Shown: one piece after another, positions 40,817 to 50,396 of the stretch | Numbering within the stretch: position 1 is the stretch's first letter | Layout of the letters: each line of letters opens with the position of its first letter | Assembly (NCBI GenBank): GCA_036490215.1 | Contig: DASXEH010000096.1 | Coordinates: 1 to 64,000 of the forward strand | DNA: 64,000 nt | Source: JASHSH01 sp036490215 | Lineage (GTDB): Bacteria > Pseudomonadota > Alphaproteobacteria > Rhodospirillales > Magnetospirillaceae | Direction of reading: 5' to 3' | Translations under genes and position numbers: made by a program | The notes under the pieces: generated by a model | What the model was told of the DNA's origin: nothing | Databases searched by the model: none | Seen by the model: the letters and a program-made list of their open reading frames with translations, nothing else

Positions 40817-42427
40817 ATGACTGATGATTCCGCCCTTCCGAACGATCCCGCCCGTGCCGCCTCCGCCTGGCCATTCCAAGAGGCGCGCCAATTGTTGGAT
40901 GAACGGCTTAAAGGGCAGGTGCCGGCCAAGGGCTACGTCCTGTTCGAAACCGGCTATGGACCGTCGGGCCTGCCTCATATCGGCACCTTTGGCGAAGTGG
41001 TGCGCACAACCATGGTGCGCCGCGCCTTCGCCAAGCTGGCGCCCCAGATTCCGACGCGGCTGTTCGCGTTCTCGGACGATCGCGACGGCCTGCGCAAGGT
41101 GCCCGACAACGTGCCCAACAAGGACATGCTGGCCACCCATCTCGGCAAGCCGCTCACCAGCATCCCCGATCCGTTCGGCACGCATCCCAGTTTCGGCGAA
41201 CACAACAATGCGATGTTGCGCGGCTTCCTCGACTCGTTCGGTTTTCAATACGAGTTTCAGAGCTCGACCGATTGGTACACCTCGGGCCGGTTCGACAAGG
41301 GCTGCCTGGCCGTGCTCGCGAACTACGACGCGATCATGGATGTGATGCTGCCGACGCTCGGCGAAGAGCGGCAGCAGACCTATAGCCCGTTCCTGCCGGT
41401 GTCGGAAAAGAACGGCCAGGTGCTGCAGGTGCCGGTGGTCGAACGCAACGTCGCCGCCGGCACGATCGTCTACAAGGACGAAGACGGCAGCCTGGTCGAG
41501 ACGCCGGTAACCGGCGGCAAGGTCAAGCTGCAGTGGAAAGCCGACTGGGCGATGCGCTGGTACGTGCTCGGCGTCGATTACGAGATGTCGGGCAAGGACC
41601 TGATCTCGAGCTACGATCTCGCCAGCAAGATCTGCCGCATCCTCGGTGGCCAGCCGCCGCTCAACCTGACCTACGAGCTGTTCCTCGACGAAAAGGCGCA
41701 GAAGATTTCGAAGTCGAAGGGCAACGGCCTCTCGGTCGAAGATTGGCTGACCTATGGCTCGCCGGAAAGCCTGGCGCTGTTCATGTATCACAAGCCGCGC
41801 GCGGCGAAGCGTCTGCACTTCGACGTGATCCCGCGCGCCATCGACGAATACTTCACCTTCCTGCAGAAGTATCCGGCCGAGGACGCCAAGCGTCAGCTCG
41901 ACAATCCGGTCTGGCACATCCACAACGGTGCGCCGCCGGCCGGCTTGCCCGGCGATGTGACATTCAATCTGCTGATCAACCTGGCCTCGGTCTGCCATGC
42001 GGAAGACCGGCAGGTGTTGTGGAGCTTCATCAGCCGCTATCGTCCCGGCGTCACGCCCGAGTCGGCGCCGGTGCTCGACAAGCTGGTCGATTACGCCGTC
42101 ACCTACTACAAGGATCGCGTCAAGCCGCTGAAGAAATATCGCCTGCCCACCGAGGCGGAGCGGCCGGCGCTCGAAGAGCTGGAGCGCGAACTCGCTGCGC
42201 TGCCGAAAGGTGCCGAGGCCGAAGCGGTGCAGACGATCGTCTACGAAGTGGGCAAGCATCACGCCGCCGTGTTTCCCGAACTCAGGGCGTGGTTCGGCGC
42301 GCTCTACAAGCTTCTGCTGGGCCAGGACGAAGGGCCGCGCATGGGATCGTTCATCGCGCTTTTCGGTATCGACGAGACGCGCGCGCTGTTGAAGCGGGTG
42401 CTGGCCGGCGAGGACCTGTCGAAATAG
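40817..42427 (+). CDS. lysS: Lysyl-tRNA synthetase, class I
   Basis: The product has 536 residues. It charges tRNA-Lys with lysine using the Rossmann-type class I fold, not the class II fold of most bacteria. The HIGH motif appears as GYGPSGLPHIGTFGEV and the KMSKS motif as KAQKISKSKGNGLS. Class I LysRS is typical of archaea, spirochaetes and many alphaproteobacteria. Other matches are FSDDRDGLRKVPDNVPN and SYDLASKICRILGG. The gene is monocistronic. Confidence 0.95.
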   Translation: MTDDSALPNDPARAASAWPFQEARQLLDERLKGQVPAKGYVLFETGYGPSGLPHIGTFGEVVRTTMVRRAFAKLAPQIPTRLFAFSDDRDGLRKVPDNVPNKDMLATHLGKPLTSIPDPFGTHPSFGEHNNAMLRGFLDSFGFQYEFQSSTDWYTSGRFDKGCLAVLANYDAIMDVMLPTLGEERQQTYSPFLPVSEKNGQVLQVPVVERNVAAGTIVYKDEDGSLVETPVTGGKVKLQWKADWAMRWYVLGVDYEMSGKDLISSYDLASKICRILGGQPPLNLTYELFLDEKAQKISKSKGNGLSVEDWLTYGSPESLALFMYHKPRAAKRLHFDVIPRAIDEYFTFLQKYPAEDAKRQLDNPVWHIHNGAPPAGLPGDVTFNLLINLASVCHAEDRQVLWSFISRYRPGVTPESAPVLDKLVDYAVTYYKDRVKPLKKYRLPTEAERPALEELERELAALPKGAEAEAVQTIVYEVGKHHAAVFPELRAWFGALYKLLLGQDEGPRMGSFIALFGIDETRALLKRVLAGEDLSK

Positions 42428-42434
42428 GTGCACG

Positions 42435-42465
42435 AAAACGGCCGGCCCACAGAGGTGAGCCGGCC
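42435..42465 (-). terminator. Hairpin terminator between LysRS and a convergent small gene
   Basis: GGCCGGC (42440-42446) pairs with GCCGGCC (42459-42465). On the minus strand the stem is followed by GTTTTCG, so it should end the small exported-protein transcript. In the plus direction only ATCTT follows. Confidence 0.65.
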
Positions 42466-42494
42466 ATCTTCGCACTCATTGATTATCGGCTTGG

Positions 42495-42776
42495 CTAAGG
42501 CGTGTTGTTGTCGATGCCGCCGCGCCCAGTCTGCGGACCGCGGTCGACGTCAGGATTCGTGTAGACCGGCGCGACCGGTTGCACTTCCCAGGTCTGGCCG
42601 GCGATCACCGCAACTCCATTCGATGCGCCGACGGGGGCGCCTACCTCCGGCGGTGTATAGGCTTGGGTCTGGGGATCGTAATATCCCCCGCCTTGACCTT
42701 GCTGGGCCTGGGCTGCGGTCGCAGCGACCGTCGCAAGAGCCACGGCGCCGGCAAACATCAGTGGAAGCTTATTCAT
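42495..42776 (-). CDS. Small exported protein of unknown function
   Basis: The product has 93 residues from the ATG at 42776 (GGAGAG 6 bases upstream). A Sec signal peptide runs to about residue 24 (ATAAQAQ). The mature part is Gly/Pro/Gln-rich and unstructured in appearance (QGQGGGYYDPQTQAYTPPEV). No family is recognised. Confidence 0.65.
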   Translation of the reverse strand: MNKLPLMFAGAVALATVAATAAQAQQGQGGGYYDPQTQAYTPPEVGAPVGASNGVAVIAGQTWEVQPVAPVYTNPDVDRGPQTGRGGIDNNTP

Positions 42777-42962
42777 TGGCGCTCTCCATTGTGAGCTCGT
42801 TCCGCACAACCGGATGGCCTATCCAGGCGGTCGCGGAACACCGTACCCAAACCGCTAAGTAGGTTTTTCGGTCAGCGCGATAACCCGTTATAGTCGCCGG
42901 GTGGGTATGCAGAATCGCATCGCGTTCTTTTTGTGATTGTGGTGGCCCGATGGAGTGGCCCA

Positions 42963-43862
42963 GTGGAATGGGATGATCTCAAGACGTTTCTGGCGATCAG
43001 TCGCGAAGGCACGCTGTCGGCGGCGGCGCGCAGCCTCGGCGTGACACAGACCACCGTCGGCCGGCGGCTCGACGCGTTGCACAAACGCGCGGGTGTGCGG
43101 CTGTTGCAGAAGACGCCGACCGGCTATGTGCTGACCGAAGCGGGCGAGCATATCCTCGCCAATGTGCAGACGATGGAAGCCGAGGCGCTGGCCGTCGAAT
43201 TGGCGGTGACCGGCGACGATGTGCGCCTGGCGGGATTGGTGCGCGTGACGATGGTGTCGATGATCGCGACACGCGTGCTTGCGCCGACCTTGGCCGAATT
43301 TCACGCCCGCTATCCCGACATCGTTCTCGAGGTCAATGTCGATCCGCATCCGCTCAACCTCGCGCGGCGCGAAGCCGATATTGCATTGCGCATCGGCCGC
43401 TTCGACCAGAATGACGTGATCGTGCGCAAGGTGGGCGAGTTCTCCATGAGCATCTATGCGTCGCCGACCTATCTCGAAAAGCATGGCATGCCTGACTTCA
43501 ATACCAACGCCGCCGGCCACCGCAAAGTGACGGCCGGTGTCGATTTCATGTCGGGCTCGACCTTCAGCTGGTTCGAGAAGGTGACGTCGCGCGCCACCGT
43601 CAGCCTGCGCGCCAATATGGAAGTGCAGATCGAGGCCTGTCAGAAAGGTCTCGGTCTCGGCTGTCTGCCCGATTACGTCGCAGCCGAGGTGCCGGGCTTG
43701 GTGAGGCTCGATGCGCCGGTGTTGCCGCCGCGCGAATTGTGGCTGGGGGTGCATCGCGATCTGCATGGCGCGCCGCGCATCCGCGCCGTACTGGATCACA
43801 TCACCGAAATCGCACGCCGCGTCGCCCCGGTCGGCGCCGGCGCCTGGACGGAGCTCGCATGA
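42963..43862 (+). CDS. LysR family transcriptional regulator
   Basis: The product has 299 residues from a GTG at 42963, chosen so that it starts VEWDDLKTFLAISREG like other members (usually MDWDDL). The helix-turn-helix is GTLSAAARSLGVTQTTVGRR. The remainder is the effector-binding domain (RREADIALRIGRFDQNDVIV). The stop codon overlaps the start of the YdjC-type deacetylase gene, so the two form an operon; the regulator may respond to a related sugar or lipid substrate. Confidence 0.9.
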   Translation: MEWDDLKTFLAISREGTLSAAARSLGVTQTTVGRRLDALHKRAGVRLLQKTPTGYVLTEAGEHILANVQTMEAEALAVELAVTGDDVRLAGLVRVTMVSMIATRVLAPTLAEFHARYPDIVLEVNVDPHPLNLARREADIALRIGRFDQNDVIVRKVGEFSMSIYASPTYLEKHGMPDFNTNAAGHRKVTAGVDFMSGSTFSWFEKVTSRATVSLRANMEVQIEACQKGLGLGCLPDYVAAEVPGLVRLDAPVLPPRELWLGVHRDLHGAPRIRAVLDHITEIARRVAPVGAGAWTELA

Positions 43863-44701
43863 CGCTGAAACCTCTCATCGTCATCGCCGACGACTACGCT
43901 ATCTCACCCGGCGTATCGCGCGGCATTCTCGAACTGGCTGAGGCGGGACGCATCTCGGGCACCGGTTCGATGGTGACGATGCCGCATTGGCCCGAGGCGG
44001 CGGTGGCAATGAAGCCGCTCGCCGGGCGCTTCTCCGTGGGTCTGCATCTGACGCTGACCGATCAGAAGCCGTTGGGCGCGATGCCGCGCCTCGCGCCCGA
44101 AGGCCGTTTCCCGACGATCGGCGCGCTCAGCCGCCAGGCCAATACCGGCCGCTTGCCGATCGACGAGATCGCCGCCGAGTTCGATCGCCAACTCGACATG
44201 TTCGAGAGGCATTTCGGCCGGCAGCCGGATTTCATCGATGGCCATCAGCATTGCCAGCAGCTGCCCGGCATCCGCACCCTGGTGATCGAGGCCTGCACAA
44301 CGCGTCTTGCCGCCCATGGCACCTGGCTGCGCGATGCCTGGGACGGGATCGGCAATCAGATCGCCCGGCGCTCCTTCGAAGGCGCGATGGTCGGCTGGCT
44401 GGGCCGCGGTCTGCATCGCGATGCGCAGCGGCGCGGCATCAAGACCAATCGCGGCTTCACCGGAGTCTATGGTTTCGGCAAGGTCGAATGGGGCGCGGAG
44501 CTGCCGCGCATGCTGAAGGGCGCCGGCGAAAACACGATGCTGATGGTCCATCCCGGTCATCCGGACGAGGAATTGGCGGCGGTGGATAGCTGGGTTGGGC
44601 CACGCGAAGGGGAATGGGCCTCTATGATGGGTGAGGCTTTTCCCCGCGATCTGGCCCAGCGCGGCTTTCGCGTCGCCACCGGCGCGGCCTTTCCGGGTTG
44701 A
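43859..44701 (+). CDS. ChbG/HpnK family (YdjC-like) deacetylase
   Basis: The product has 280 residues. IVIADDYAISPGVSRGIL near the N-terminus holds the Asp pair of the metal site, and SVGLHLTLTDQKPLG and DFIDGHQHCQQLPGI hold the His residues. These enzymes remove acetyl groups from amino sugars, chitooligosaccharides or hopanoid glucosamine. Without hopanoid or chitin genes nearby the substrate is open. Translation is coupled to the LysR gene by an ATGA overlap. Confidence 0.88.
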   Translation: MTLKPLIVIADDYAISPGVSRGILELAEAGRISGTGSMVTMPHWPEAAVAMKPLAGRFSVGLHLTLTDQKPLGAMPRLAPEGRFPTIGALSRQANTGRLPIDEIAAEFDRQLDMFERHFGRQPDFIDGHQHCQQLPGIRTLVIEACTTRLAAHGTWLRDAWDGIGNQIARRSFEGAMVGWLGRGLHRDAQRRGIKTNRGFTGVYGFGKVEWGAELPRMLKGAGENTMLMVHPGHPDEELAAVDSWVGPREGEWASMMGEAFPRDLAQRGFRVATGAAFPG

Positions 44702-44735
44702 CGCGCCGTCGTCCGGCTGGCACACCCCCGCTGCC

Positions 44736-45779
44736 ATGAAAGTCGACGATTTCGCCTTTGACCTGCCGCGCGACCTGATCGCCGAGCGCCCCGCGCGCCC
44801 GCGCGACGCGGCGAAGCTGCTGGTGGTGCAGCCGGATCATCTCGAAGACCGGATCGTGCGTGATCTGCCGGACTTCTTGCGTCCGGGCGATGTGCTGGTG
44901 GTCAACGACACGAAGGTGATCCCGGCGCGGCTGCGCGGTCATCGTGGGATCGCCAAGATCGAGGTCACGCTGATGGAGCCGGCGGCCGAGCCGGGGCAGT
45001 GGCACGCGCTCGCCCGGCCGGCGAAGAAGCTGAAGCCCGGTGATCGCATCGATTTCACGCCCGAGTTCTCAGCCAGTGTCGCCGCGCGCGGCGAAGCGGG
45101 CGAGACCACACTGGCCTTCGACCGTTCCGGCGAAACGCTGATGGCGGCGATCGAACAGCATGGCGAGGTGCCGCTACCGCCGTATATCCCGCGCGATCAT
45201 GGCGCCGATGCACAGGATCGCGTCGATTACCAGACGATCTATGCCCGCGAACCGGGCGCGGTGGCCGCGCCGACCGCGGGATTGCATTTCACACCCGAGC
45301 TTCTGGCGACGCTGGCGGAACGCGGCATCACCCGCGAGACGGTGACGCTGCATGTCGGCGCGGGCACGTTCCTGCCCGTCACCGCCGATGACACGGCCGA
45401 TCATAAGATGCACAGCGAACGCGGCACAATCACCGCCGAGGTGGCGGCGCGCATCAATGCCGCGCGCGCCAAGGGCGGGCGTATCGTTGCGGTGGGTACG
45501 ACCGCGCTGCGGCTCCTGGAAAGTGCCGCCAATGAGCAGGGCGAGATCGTACCCTTCGCCGGCAGCACCGCGATCTTCATCACGCCCGGCTATCGCTTCA
45601 AAGCGGTCGATGTGCTGATGACCAATTTCCATCTGCCGCGTTCGACGCTGTTCATGCTGGTCTCGGCCTTCGCCGGGCTGGAGCGGATGCGTTCGGCTTA
45701 TGCCCATGCGATCCAGTCCGGGTATCGCTTTTATTCCTACGGCGATGCGTCGCTGTTGTTCCGTGCGGAGAATGCATGA
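44736..45779 (+). CDS. queA: S-adenosylmethionine:tRNA ribosyltransferase-isomerase
   Basis: The product has 347 residues. QueA transfers the ribosyl group of SAM to 7-aminomethyl-7-deazaguanine in tRNA, forming epoxyqueuosine. Motifs are FDLPRDLIAERPARPRDAAK, VVNDTKVIPARLRG, PTAGLHFTPELLATL, LHVGAGTFLPV and MTNFHLPRSTLFMLVSAFAG. It lies 34 bases after the deacetylase gene and overlaps tgt by 4 bases. Confidence 0.96.
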   Translation: MKVDDFAFDLPRDLIAERPARPRDAAKLLVVQPDHLEDRIVRDLPDFLRPGDVLVVNDTKVIPARLRGHRGIAKIEVTLMEPAAEPGQWHALARPAKKLKPGDRIDFTPEFSASVAARGEAGETTLAFDRSGETLMAAIEQHGEVPLPPYIPRDHGADAQDRVDYQTIYAREPGAVAAPTAGLHFTPELLATLAERGITRETVTLHVGAGTFLPVTADDTADHKMHSERGTITAEVAARINAARAKGGRIVAVGTTALRLLESAANEQGEIVPFAGSTAIFITPGYRFKAVDVLMTNFHLPRSTLFMLVSAFAGLERMRSAYAHAIQSGYRFYSYGDASLLFRAENA

Positions 45780-46903
45780 CCCGTTTTCATCTCACCATCG
45801 CCACCACCGACGGCAAGGCGCGCACCGGCCAAATCACCACGGCGCATGGGCCGATCGATACGCCGACCTTCATGCCGGTGGGCACGGTCGGCACGGTGAA
45901 GGCGATGACGCCCGACGCGGTGCGCGGCACCGGCGCGCAGATGATCCTGGGCAACACCTATCACCTGATGCTGCGCCCGACCTCGGAGCGCGTGGCGCGG
46001 CTGGGCGGTTTGCACAAATTCATGGATTGGTCCGGGCCAATCCTGACCGACTCGGGCGGATTCCAGGTGATGAGCCTGGCCAAGCTGCGGAAGATGTCCG
46101 AGAAGGGTGTCGAGTTCCAATCCCATCTCGACGGCTCGAAACATATGTTGAGTCCCGAGCGCGCGATGGAAATTCAGAACCAACTCGACGCGACCGTCAC
46201 CATGGCGCTCGACGAATGCACGCCGTTCCCCGCCGAGGAGAAGGTGGCCGCCGACTCGATGCGTCTGTCGATGCGTTGGGCGAAGCGCTGCCGCGAAGCC
46301 TTCGTGCCGCGCGAAGGCTATGCGCTGTTCGGCATCCAGCAGGGCAGTGTCTATGAAGGCCTCCGCGCCGAGTCCTCGGCCGCGCTCACCGAGATCGGCT
46401 TCGACGGTTACGCCGTGGGTGGGCTGGCGGTGGGCGAGGGGCAGGAGACGATGTTCTCGGTCCTCGATCACTGCGTGACGACCTTGCCGGACGACAAGCC
46501 GCGCTACCTGATGGGGGTGGGGCGTCCGTCCGATATCGTCGGTTCGGTGCTGCGCGGCATCGACATGTTCGATTGCGTGCTGCCCACGCGCTCAGGCCGC
46601 ACCGGTCAGGCCTTCACGCGGCGGGGCACGGTCAATATGAAGAACGCGCGGCACCAGGACGATTCGCGCCCGCTCGACGAGGCGTGCACCTGCCCGGCCT
46701 GCACCCGTTACAGCCGGGCCTATCTGCACCATCTGATCCGCACCGGCGAGATCCTGGGCGCGATGCTGCTGACATGGCATAATCTGCAGTATTATCAGGA
46801 TTTGATGCGCGGCATTCGCGCCGCCATCACCGATCACCGGTTGACCGCCTTTGCGGCCGAGACCGCGGCGCTCGAGGCGCTCGGCGATATCGATCCGCTC
46901 TGA
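45776..46903 (+). CDS. tgt: tRNA-guanine transglycosylase
   Basis: The product has 375 residues. It exchanges guanine-34 of certain tRNAs for the queuosine precursor preQ1. Seen are DSGGFQVMSLAKLRKMSEKG with the catalytic Asp region, the active-site loop FDCVLPTRSGRTGQAFTRRG and the zinc site CTCPACTRYSRAYLHHLI. The substrate region GLAVGEG is also conserved. It overlaps queA (ATGA). Confidence 0.96.
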   Translation: MTRFHLTIATTDGKARTGQITTAHGPIDTPTFMPVGTVGTVKAMTPDAVRGTGAQMILGNTYHLMLRPTSERVARLGGLHKFMDWSGPILTDSGGFQVMSLAKLRKMSEKGVEFQSHLDGSKHMLSPERAMEIQNQLDATVTMALDECTPFPAEEKVAADSMRLSMRWAKRCREAFVPREGYALFGIQQGSVYEGLRAESSAALTEIGFDGYAVGGLAVGEGQETMFSVLDHCVTTLPDDKPRYLMGVGRPSDIVGSVLRGIDMFDCVLPTRSGRTGQAFTRRGTVNMKNARHQDDSRPLDEACTCPACTRYSRAYLHHLIRTGEILGAMLLTWHNLQYYQDLMRGIRAAITDHRLTAFAAETAALEALGDIDPL

Positions 46904-46938
46904 TTGCGGTATCGCTGGTCAAGGGGGGGGAGGGTTTC

Positions 46939-47982
46939 ATGGTCATAAATCCATTGCTCCAACGGCTCGGCATGGAGCATCCGATCATCCAGGGGCCGAT
47001 GGCCGGCAGCGGCTCGTCGCCTGAACTGACGGCTGCGGTTTCCAACGCCGGCGGGCTGGGCTCGCTGGGCGTGTCCTATATGACGCCCGAGCAGATCGTT
47101 GAAGAGATTCGCAAGACGCGCGCGCTGACCTCGCGCCCTTTTGCGGTGAACCTGTTCGCCGGCGCATGGCAGACGGAAAACAAAGGCGATCCCGCGCCGA
47201 TGCTCGACGTGATGACGCATATTCACAACGAGCTCGGCCTTCCGGCGCTAGAGGCGCCGACGGTGCCCGCCGATCCGTATCCGGCGCAATTCGAGGCTGT
47301 GCTGAAGGAAAAGCCGGCTGCGTTCAGCTTCACCTTCGGCCTGCCCCATGCCGACGATCTGGCGCGGCTGCGCCAGGCCGGCATCGTCACCATGGGCACG
47401 GCCACCACAATTCGCGAAGGCATCCTGCTGAAGGAAGCCGGTGTCGATGCGGTCATCGCGCAGGGTGTCGAAGCCGGCGGCCATCGCGGCACCTTCGCGG
47501 GCGCGTTTGACGTGTCGATGGTGCCGACCATGCATCTGGTGACCGAGCTGCACCGCGGGCCGCCGGTACTCGCGGCGGGCGGGCTGATGGACGGCGTCGA
47601 CATCAATGTGGCGCTGGCGGCCGGTGCGACGGCCGGTGTGCTGGGCACCGCGTTCCTGGTCACACCCGAATCGGGTTCCTATGAAGCGCACAAACAGGCC
47701 GTGCTGGCTGCGCGCAGCGATACCACGGTGATCACGCGCGCCTTCTCGGGCCGGCCGGCGCGTGGGCTCTACAACACCTTCATCGCCAATCTGGATAGCC
47801 GTGCCGCGCGTATCCTGCCCTATCCCTACCAAAACGCCCTGACGCGGCCGATGCGCAACGCGGCTGGTAAGAAAGGCCTGTCGCAATATCTCTCGCTCTG
47901 GGCCGGAAAAGGCGTGGCCCGGGCGCGCGCCATGCCGGCCGCGGAACTGATGCGCGCCCTCGTCGCGGAGATGCAACGCTGA
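46939..47982 (+). CDS. Nitronate monooxygenase family flavoprotein
   Basis: The product has 347 residues. It has the FMN-binding TIM-barrel pattern of 2-nitropropane dioxygenase relatives: PIIQGPMAGSGSSPELTAAV, AVNLFAG, VDAVIAQGVEAGGHRGTF with the conserved His, and PVLAAGGLMDG. These enzymes oxidise nitronates, and some relatives are enoyl-ACP reductases. It sits between tgt and queF, 35 and 43 bases from its neighbours, so it may ride on the queuosine operon. A poly-G ribosome site (GGGGGGGGAGGG) precedes the ATG. Confidence 0.88.
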   Translation: MVINPLLQRLGMEHPIIQGPMAGSGSSPELTAAVSNAGGLGSLGVSYMTPEQIVEEIRKTRALTSRPFAVNLFAGAWQTENKGDPAPMLDVMTHIHNELGLPALEAPTVPADPYPAQFEAVLKEKPAAFSFTFGLPHADDLARLRQAGIVTMGTATTIREGILLKEAGVDAVIAQGVEAGGHRGTFAGAFDVSMVPTMHLVTELHRGPPVLAAGGLMDGVDINVALAAGATAGVLGTAFLVTPESGSYEAHKQAVLAARSDTTVITRAFSGRPARGLYNTFIANLDSRAARILPYPYQNALTRPMRNAAGKKGLSQYLSLWAGKGVARARAMPAAELMRALVAEMQR

Positions 47983-48025
47983 GGCAGATCGCGCTAAAAT
48001 AGGCCGATCACCGAAGGAACATAGT

Positions 48026-48490
48026 ATGAGCGATCCGACCCTATCTCATCTCACCCAGCTCGGCCGTCCCGTCGAGACCCCCGCCAATCCGGATGACGCG
48101 GTACTCGAAGCCGTGCCCAATCCGCAGCAGGGCACGCTGTATCTGGTGCGCTTCACCGCACCCGAATTCACCTCGCTGTGTCCGATCACCGGTCAGCCCG
48201 ATTTCGCGCATCTGGTGATCGACTACGTGCCCGATGCGCTGCTGGTGGAATCTAAATCTCTCAAACTGTTCCTCAACAGTTTCCGCAATCACGGCGCGTT
48301 CCACGAAGATTGCACGGTCTCGATCGGCAAGCGGCTGATCGATGCGATCGCGCCCTCCTGGTTGCGTATCGGCGGCTATTGGTTTCCGCGCGGCGGCATC
48401 CCGATCGACGTGTTCTGGCAGACGGGCAATCCGCCCGATGGCCTGTGGCTGCCCGATCAGGGCGTCGCGCCGTATCGCGGCCGCGGCTGA
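48026..48490 (+). CDS. queF: NADPH-dependent 7-cyano-7-deazaguanine reductase
   Basis: The product has 154 residues, the short single-domain (YkvM) type. It reduces preQ0 to preQ1. The catalytic Cys is in FTSLCPITGQPDFAHLVI, and ESKSLKLFLNSFRNHGAFHE is the family signature with the catalytic Glu and His. AAGGAA is placed ahead of the ATG. queG starts 3 bases after its stop. Confidence 0.96.
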   Translation: MSDPTLSHLTQLGRPVETPANPDDAVLEAVPNPQQGTLYLVRFTAPEFTSLCPITGQPDFAHLVIDYVPDALLVESKSLKLFLNSFRNHGAFHEDCTVSIGKRLIDAIAPSWLRIGGYWFPRGGIPIDVFWQTGNPPDGLWLPDQGVAPYRGRG

Positions 48491-48493
48491 GCC

Positions 48494-49627
48494 ATGAGTG
48501 AGGCGGGTGCTGCTCTGAAGGAGCGCATCCGCGCCCAGGCCTTGGCGCTCGGTTTCTCGGCCGTGCAATTCGCCTCGGCCGAGACCGATCCCAAGCTCGA
48601 TCGCGACTTCAACGCCTATATCGCCGATGGCCGCCATGGCGACATGGACTGGTTGGCGCGTACGCCCGAACGCCGCACCTCGCCCCAAGGTCTGTGGCCC
48701 GAGGCGAAAAGCGTGATCGTGCTGGGCGACAATTACGGACCCGCCACCGATCCGCGCGCCTCGCTCGACGATCCCACGCGCGGCACGATCAGCGTCTATG
48801 CGCGCAGCCGCGATTATCACGATGTGATGAAGAAAAAGCTGAAGGCCCTGGCGCGCTGGCTGGCCGAGCACGAAGGCGCCGAGGTGAAAGTCTTCGTCGA
48901 TACAGCGCCGGTGATGGAGAAGCCGCTGGCCCAGCGTGCTGGATTGGGTTGGCAGGGGCGGCACACCAATCTCGTCTCGCGGCAATTCGGCTCGTGGTTG
49001 TTTCTCGGCGAGGTGTTCACCACGCTCGATCTGCCGCCCGACGCAGCCGAGACCGATCACTGCGGCTCGTGCCATGACTGCGAGCCCGCCTGTCCCACCG
49101 GTGCGCTGGTCGATGGCCGTATCGAGCCGCGGCGCTGCATCTCCTATCAGACCATCGAGAACAAGGGGCACATCCCACGCGAGTTGCGCGCTCATTTCGG
49201 CAACCGCATCTATGGCTGCGACGATTGTCTGGCTGCGTGCCCGTGGAACAAGTTCGCGTCGCCGACAGCCGAGACGAGCTATGTCGCGCGTGCCGATCTC
49301 GATGGGCCGCTGTTGGCCGATCTTGCGCGTCTCGACGACGCGGCCTTTCGCGCGATGTTCTCCGGCTCGCCGATCAAACGCCTCGGCCGGGACCGCTTCC
49401 TGCGCAATGTGCTGATCGCCATCGGCAACAGCGGCCGCACTGAGTTGGTGGGCGTCGCTATCGCCCTCTTGAACGATGCGTCGCCGCTGGTGCGCGCGAT
49501 GGCCGTCTGGGCGGCGCGGCGGCTTCTGCCCGACACCGAGATCGCGCCGCTGGCGATACGCTATCGCAGCGGTGAGACCGATCCCGATGTTCAGGCGGAG
49601 TGGACGGCCCAGGCGCCGCGCTTATAG
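48494..49627 (+). CDS. queG: Epoxyqueuosine reductase
   Basis: The product has 377 residues. It carries out the last step of queuosine synthesis with cobalamin and two [4Fe-4S] clusters. Cluster motifs are CGSCHDCEPACPTGAL (about residues 190-205) and CDDCLAACPWNKFA (about 240-253). The cobalamin-binding domain precedes them (RAGLGWQGRHTNLVSRQFGS). A HEAT-like C-terminus follows. Its need for cobalamin ties it to the cobalt uptake genes at 26 kb. It ends convergently with the SDR gene, overlapping by 6 bases. Confidence 0.95.
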   Translation: MSEAGAALKERIRAQALALGFSAVQFASAETDPKLDRDFNAYIADGRHGDMDWLARTPERRTSPQGLWPEAKSVIVLGDNYGPATDPRASLDDPTRGTISVYARSRDYHDVMKKKLKALARWLAEHEGAEVKVFVDTAPVMEKPLAQRAGLGWQGRHTNLVSRQFGSWLFLGEVFTTLDLPPDAAETDHCGSCHDCEPACPTGALVDGRIEPRRCISYQTIENKGHIPRELRAHFGNRIYGCDDCLAACPWNKFASPTAETSYVARADLDGPLLADLARLDDAAFRAMFSGSPIKRLGRDRFLRNVLIAIGNSGRTELVGVAIALLNDASPLVRAMAVWAARRLLPDTEIAPLAIRYRSGETDPDVQAEWTAQAPRL

Positions 49628-50368
49628 CTCCTGGCGCGTGGGCCGGAACAGGATTTCGTTGATGTCGATATCCGCCGGCTGTTCGATGGCGAAGGCCACC
49701 GCGCGCGCAAATGAATCCGCCGGGATCGCGACATCGGCATAGAACTGCTTGATGCGCTGCGCCGTCTCGGCGTCTTTCACGCTATCGGGCAATTCCGATT
49801 CCACCGCGCCGGGCGAGATGATCGTGGTGCGAATGTCATAGGGCTTCATCTCCATCCGCAGCCCTTCCGAGAGCGCGCGCACCGCATGCTTGGTCGCGGC
49901 ATAGACCGACGAGCCTTGGCGCACTTTATGGCCGGCGACCGACGAGACATTGATGATATGGCCGGACTTGCGCGGGATCATATGCGGCAGCGCGGCGGCG
50001 ATGCCGTAGAGCACGCCCTTGATATTGACGTCGATCATCCGGTCCCATTCGTCGATACGCGCCTTTTCCAGGAGCGACTGCGGCATCAGCCCGGCATTGT
50101 TGATCATCACATCGATGCGGCCATAGGTCTGCACCGCGATATCGATCAATTTCTTGACCTGCGCCGCGTCGGCAACGTCGGTCGTGACCGCCAAAGCCTT
50201 GCCACCTTTCGCGGTCAAGCCGTCGACCAGGCTTTTGAGACGGTCGGCGCGCCGCGCGCCGAGAACGACCGTTGCGCCCTTCGCAGAAAGAAGCCGCGCC
50301 GCCGCCTCGCCCAACCCGCTGCTCGCGCCGGTGATGACGATGACCTTGCCTTCGATATTCGCGCTCAT
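49622..50368 (-). CDS. Short-chain dehydrogenase/reductase
   Basis: The product has 248 residues. Features: the cofactor site VITGASSGLGEAAARLLSAK, NNAGLMP, the catalytic Ser in INVSSVAG and YAATKHAV with the Tyr and Lys. ARRADR after the second strand suggests NADP preference. It is the third gene of a minus-strand operon CMD-AKR-SDR, 28 bases after the AKR gene. The substrate is unknown. Confidence 0.92.
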   Translation of the reverse strand: MSANIEGKVIVITGASSGLGEAAARLLSAKGATVVLGARRADRLKSLVDGLTAKGGKALAVTTDVADAAQVKKLIDIAVQTYGRIDVMINNAGLMPQSLLEKARIDEWDRMIDVNIKGVLYGIAAALPHMIPRKSGHIINVSSVAGHKVRQGSSVYAATKHAVRALSEGLRMEMKPYDIRTTIISPGAVESELPDSVKDAETAQRIKQFYADVAIPADSFARAVAFAIEQPADIDINEILFRPTRQEL

Positions 50369-50396
50369 CTTCTCGATCCTTTTGTCGTCGCCCGGC

